In this document: positions 22,080 through 23,762 of the stretch, one piece after another
Layout of the letters: each line of letters opens with the position of its first letter
How positions within the stretch are numbered: position 1 is the first letter of the stretch
Assembly: GCA_947165195.1 (NCBI GenBank)
Contig: CAMUZJ010000009.1
Location: forward strand, 1-23,762
Source of the DNA: an uncultured Bacillota bacterium
GTDB taxonomy: Bacteria; Bacillota_I; Bacilli_A; RF39; UBA660
DNA length: 23,762 nt
Reading direction: 5' to 3'
Translations under genes and position numbers: made by a program
Notes under the pieces: model-generated
What the model was told of the DNA's origin: nothing
Seen by the model: the letters and a program-made list of their open reading frames with translations, nothing else
Database searches by the model: none

Positions 22080-22571
22080 ATGTATCAAATTAATGATTAT
22101 TTAAGATATGGTAAAGAAGTTTGTAAAGTAAAAGAAATCAAGGAAAAATGGTTTAATAATCAAGACTATTATTTGTTAGTACCAGTAAAAGATGATAGTT
22201 TAAAAATAGAGATACCTGTTACTAGTGACAAATTACAAGACTTAATCTCTAAAGATGCTTTAGAAAATCTATTAAAAAAGATTCCTGATATTGAACCTAT
22301 TGATATAGATGAAAAATTCTTAGAAAGTGAATATAAAAGATTATTAGCAACAGGAGAATATGAAGATATAATTAAAGTAATTAAAACAACTTATTTAAGA
22401 AATAAAAAAAGAATGGAAAATAATAAAAAGCTAGCAGAGAAAGATATGAATTATTTTCAGTTAGCAGAAGATTATTTATACAATGAATTTTCCATTGTAT
22501 TAGGAAAATCCTACGAAGATACCAAAGAATATGTAATAAAAAAAATAGATGAGATTTTAGTTTTAAACTAG
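22080..22571 (+). CDS. CarD/CdnL-like RNA polymerase-interacting regulator
   Basis: A 163-residue protein with the layout of CarD_TRCF-type factors. The N-terminal Tudor-like domain (about 1-62: FxxGD-like start YQINDYLRYGKEVCKVKEI, a YYLLVP strand, EIPV) would bind the RNA polymerase beta subunit. The C-terminal helical domain (about 63-163) carries LLATGEYEDIIKVIKTTYLRNKK and a LAEKDMNYFQLAEDYLYNEF helix, matching the sGd..d..vvr.L..r and ...A...L..E of the family. Such factors stabilise promoter complexes and tune rRNA and stress transcription. It has a strong AAGGAGG before ATG. It is one of only two plus-strand genes here and ends against the gene at 22563-23459. Confidence 0.8.
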   Translation: MYQINDYLRYGKEVCKVKEIKEKWFNNQDYYLLVPVKDDSLKIEIPVTSDKLQDLISKDALENLLKKIPDIEPIDIDEKFLESEYKRLLATGEYEDIIKVIKTTYLRNKKRMENNKKLAEKDMNYFQLAEDYLYNEFSIVLGKSYEDTKEYVIKKIDEILVLN

Positions 22572-22589
22572 TTTAATCTCATCTTTTTC
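22547..22589. terminator. Bidirectional terminator between convergent genes
   Basis: A 10-bp stem AGATGAGATT/AATCTCATCT with an AT-rich loop; T-runs follow it on both strands. The two convergent genes overlap here by 9 bases and share it. Confidence 0.88.
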
Positions 22590-23459
22590 TATCTCCACTA
22601 CCAAATCATTATTTGCTATTTTATCTAATGTTGTCTTATTAATTATCTTATAATATTTATTAGATTTATCATAACTTAAATAGTAATGAATACCATTTTT
22701 CTCCATTACTTTCAATCTTTGAAATGGAAAAAATTGATTTTTTCTAATTGAACTTATTACTGCATAAAAATACTTATTACTATGATTATCACTATAAAGA
22801 TATAATATTTTTTCATGTTTCAAATATCTCAATATAATTAAATGATTGTCGACAATTGCATAATATTTATCATTAACTAGCTCTAGATGATCTATTTTAT
22901 ATTTTTTATTATAAAACTTATCCAAATTATCATTATATAGATCAAAATAAATACAATCTTGATAACCAATATATGTACTTTTCCCTTCCAGCAAAGTAAC
23001 TAGTTCTTTTCCTACTTCATGAACAGCATTAGGTGCATAAAAAAACATAATTTTCATTAGTTCATATAAATAATCTAGTTCTTTTGGAATATACTCTGTT
23101 GCATAAAACTTATAGTATTCATTGTGAATTTTAATACTGATTGTAATCAGATCATTATCAATATATTTATTTTTATAGTTACGAGCTTTTATATATTGAA
23201 ACTCTTCTTTAAACTCATTTATATTTTTAAGTATGTAGTTTATATAATATTCATCGATAATTTGAAAACAAACATAGGATGATATTTTTTCATAATTCAT
23301 TATTTGTAAAGGCAAATAGATGACTTTATATTTTGAAATTTCATTATCATAGACAATATTTAAATAATAATCTAATCCTTGATATTTCTTTAAACTTAAT
23401 TCTACTATTACTTCTAAATTGCTACTCTCTAAATAGTTATGTATTAGTTCTAGATTCAT
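22563..23459 (-). CDS. Hypothetical soluble protein, function unknown
   Basis: A 298-residue protein rich in Tyr, Asn, Lys and Ile, with no signal peptide or membrane segment. It looks like a mixed helix-strand protein with repeated short strand motifs (for example YIGYQDCIYFDLY and KYYAIVDNHLIILRYL). No motif is recognised. GGAACTATT precedes the ATG only loosely (AAAGGAACT), and no clear promoter is seen. Its 3' end overlaps the CarD-like gene tail to tail. Confidence 0.62.
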   Translation of the reverse strand: MNLELIHNYLESSNLEVIVELSLKKYQGLDYYLNIVYDNEISKYKVIYLPLQIMNYEKISSYVCFQIIDEYYINYILKNINEFKEEFQYIKARNYKNKYIDNDLITISIKIHNEYYKFYATEYIPKELDYLYELMKIMFFYAPNAVHEVGKELVTLLEGKSTYIGYQDCIYFDLYNDNLDKFYNKKYKIDHLELVNDKYYAIVDNHLIILRYLKHEKILYLYSDNHSNKYFYAVISSIRKNQFFPFQRLKVMEKNGIHYYLSYDKSNKYYKIINKTTLDKIANNDLVVEIEKDEIKLV

Positions 23460-23634
23460 AATAGTTCCTTTCTTTGTACTTCATTACAAGTTAATTATAT
23501 TAGATTTAGATAAATTAGATTTGTATTTTATGTCGATTATAGAAGAAAATAAAGAATATATACTTGTAATATAAGGCAAAAGTCATTTTCAATTATTGTC
23601 CTTGTGCATAGCATATTATGAAAGGAGGAAAAAT

Positions 23635-23762
23635 ATGAATCATGATGATATGGATGGTATTATAAGACCGCCATTTCCACATAGACCTAAAGTAATATTC
23701 TGTATGGGTCCTACTGGTCCTACAGGTCCTACTGGTCCTGCGAATGGTCCAACCGGTCCTAC
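23635..23762 (+). CDS. Collagen-like Gly-Pro-Thr repeat protein, partial (cut by window edge)
   Basis: The first 42 codons of a gene that runs off the window. It begins MNHDDMDGIIRPPFPHRPKV, then a Cys (C23), and from residue 25 enters Gly-X-Y triplets (GPTGPTGPT, briefly broken by GPANGPTGPT). The start is backed by AAAGGAGG with a 6-base spacer. Such triplets form collagen-like triple helices in exosporium proteins (BclA type) and other surface filaments. The short Pro-rich lead without a signal peptide resembles the former. Nothing can be said about the C-terminal domain. Confidence 0.85.
   Translation, partial: MNHDDMDGIIRPPFPHRPKVIFCMGPTGPTGPTGPANGPTGP

Noticed and set aside
23530..23574. 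Short plus-strand frame (14 codons) before the collagen-like gene
   Set aside because: No ribosome binding site and too short to support.
23617..23634. SigE/SigK-like CATA...TA motif just before the collagen-like gene
   Set aside because: It is only about 20 bp from the start codon, overlaps the ribosome binding site region and has no matching -35.
1..23762. Prophage, insertion sequence or integrative element
   Set aside because: No transposase, integrase, terminase or terminal repeats are visible; the gene set is housekeeping and envelope-related.

Overview
The window comes from a very AT-rich, low-GC Gram-positive bacterium (Bacillota, most likely a host-associated Bacilli or Mollicutes-like lineage). 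The evidence is strong AGGAGG/GGGGTGA-type ribosome binding sites, SigA-like promoters (often TGnTATAAT), U-tract terminators, CIRCE-type heat-shock operators and Bacillota protein families (YkpA-type ABC-F, DUF1292, CarD-like). TGA is used as a stop (3824-3826 and 9174-9176), so this is not the Mycoplasma code 4. Nearly all genes lie on the minus strand; only a CarD-like gene and a collagen-like gene at the right edge are on plus. I see no insertion sequence, prophage or CRISPR array.

Layout from left to right. 1-2400: tRNA-Cys, a bacterial PH-domain-like protein and an ABC-F ATPase. 2500-3800: the most interesting part, a roughly 640-nt gene-free stretch that has a perfect-consensus promoter, many stable hairpins and a U-tract terminator, all on the minus strand. 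Directly downstream is a 199-aa polytopic membrane protein. Size, architecture and partner suggest an OLE (ornate large extremophilic) RNA with its membrane partner OapA; ROOL or a new large RNA are the alternatives. 3800-9720: a membrane-anchored HExxH metalloprotease, an anchored lysozyme-like hydrolase, a two-gene ABC exporter, and galE translationally coupled to a Nudix hydrolase.

9795-14070: a probable envelope-related operon of unknown function. In transcription order it holds a DUF1292 protein, a 709-aa acidic Asn-rich protein with four 44-residue repeats, a tail-anchored protein, and a second membrane-anchored HExxH protease on a long Ser/Asn linker. 14150-16741: a thiol and sulfur operon with cysteine desulfurase, a small thioredoxin and a thioredoxin-CcdA fusion. 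16854-19950: small or membrane proteins of unknown function and an Hsp20 gene under a CIRCE operator. 20028-21982: htpG, also under CIRCE. 22080-23762: a CarD-like regulator, a convergent unknown gene sharing a bidirectional terminator with it, and the start of a collagen-like protein.

Taken together, this is a chromosomal region mixing housekeeping, proteostasis and cell-envelope functions. Identifications rest on motifs read by eye; no database search was possible.
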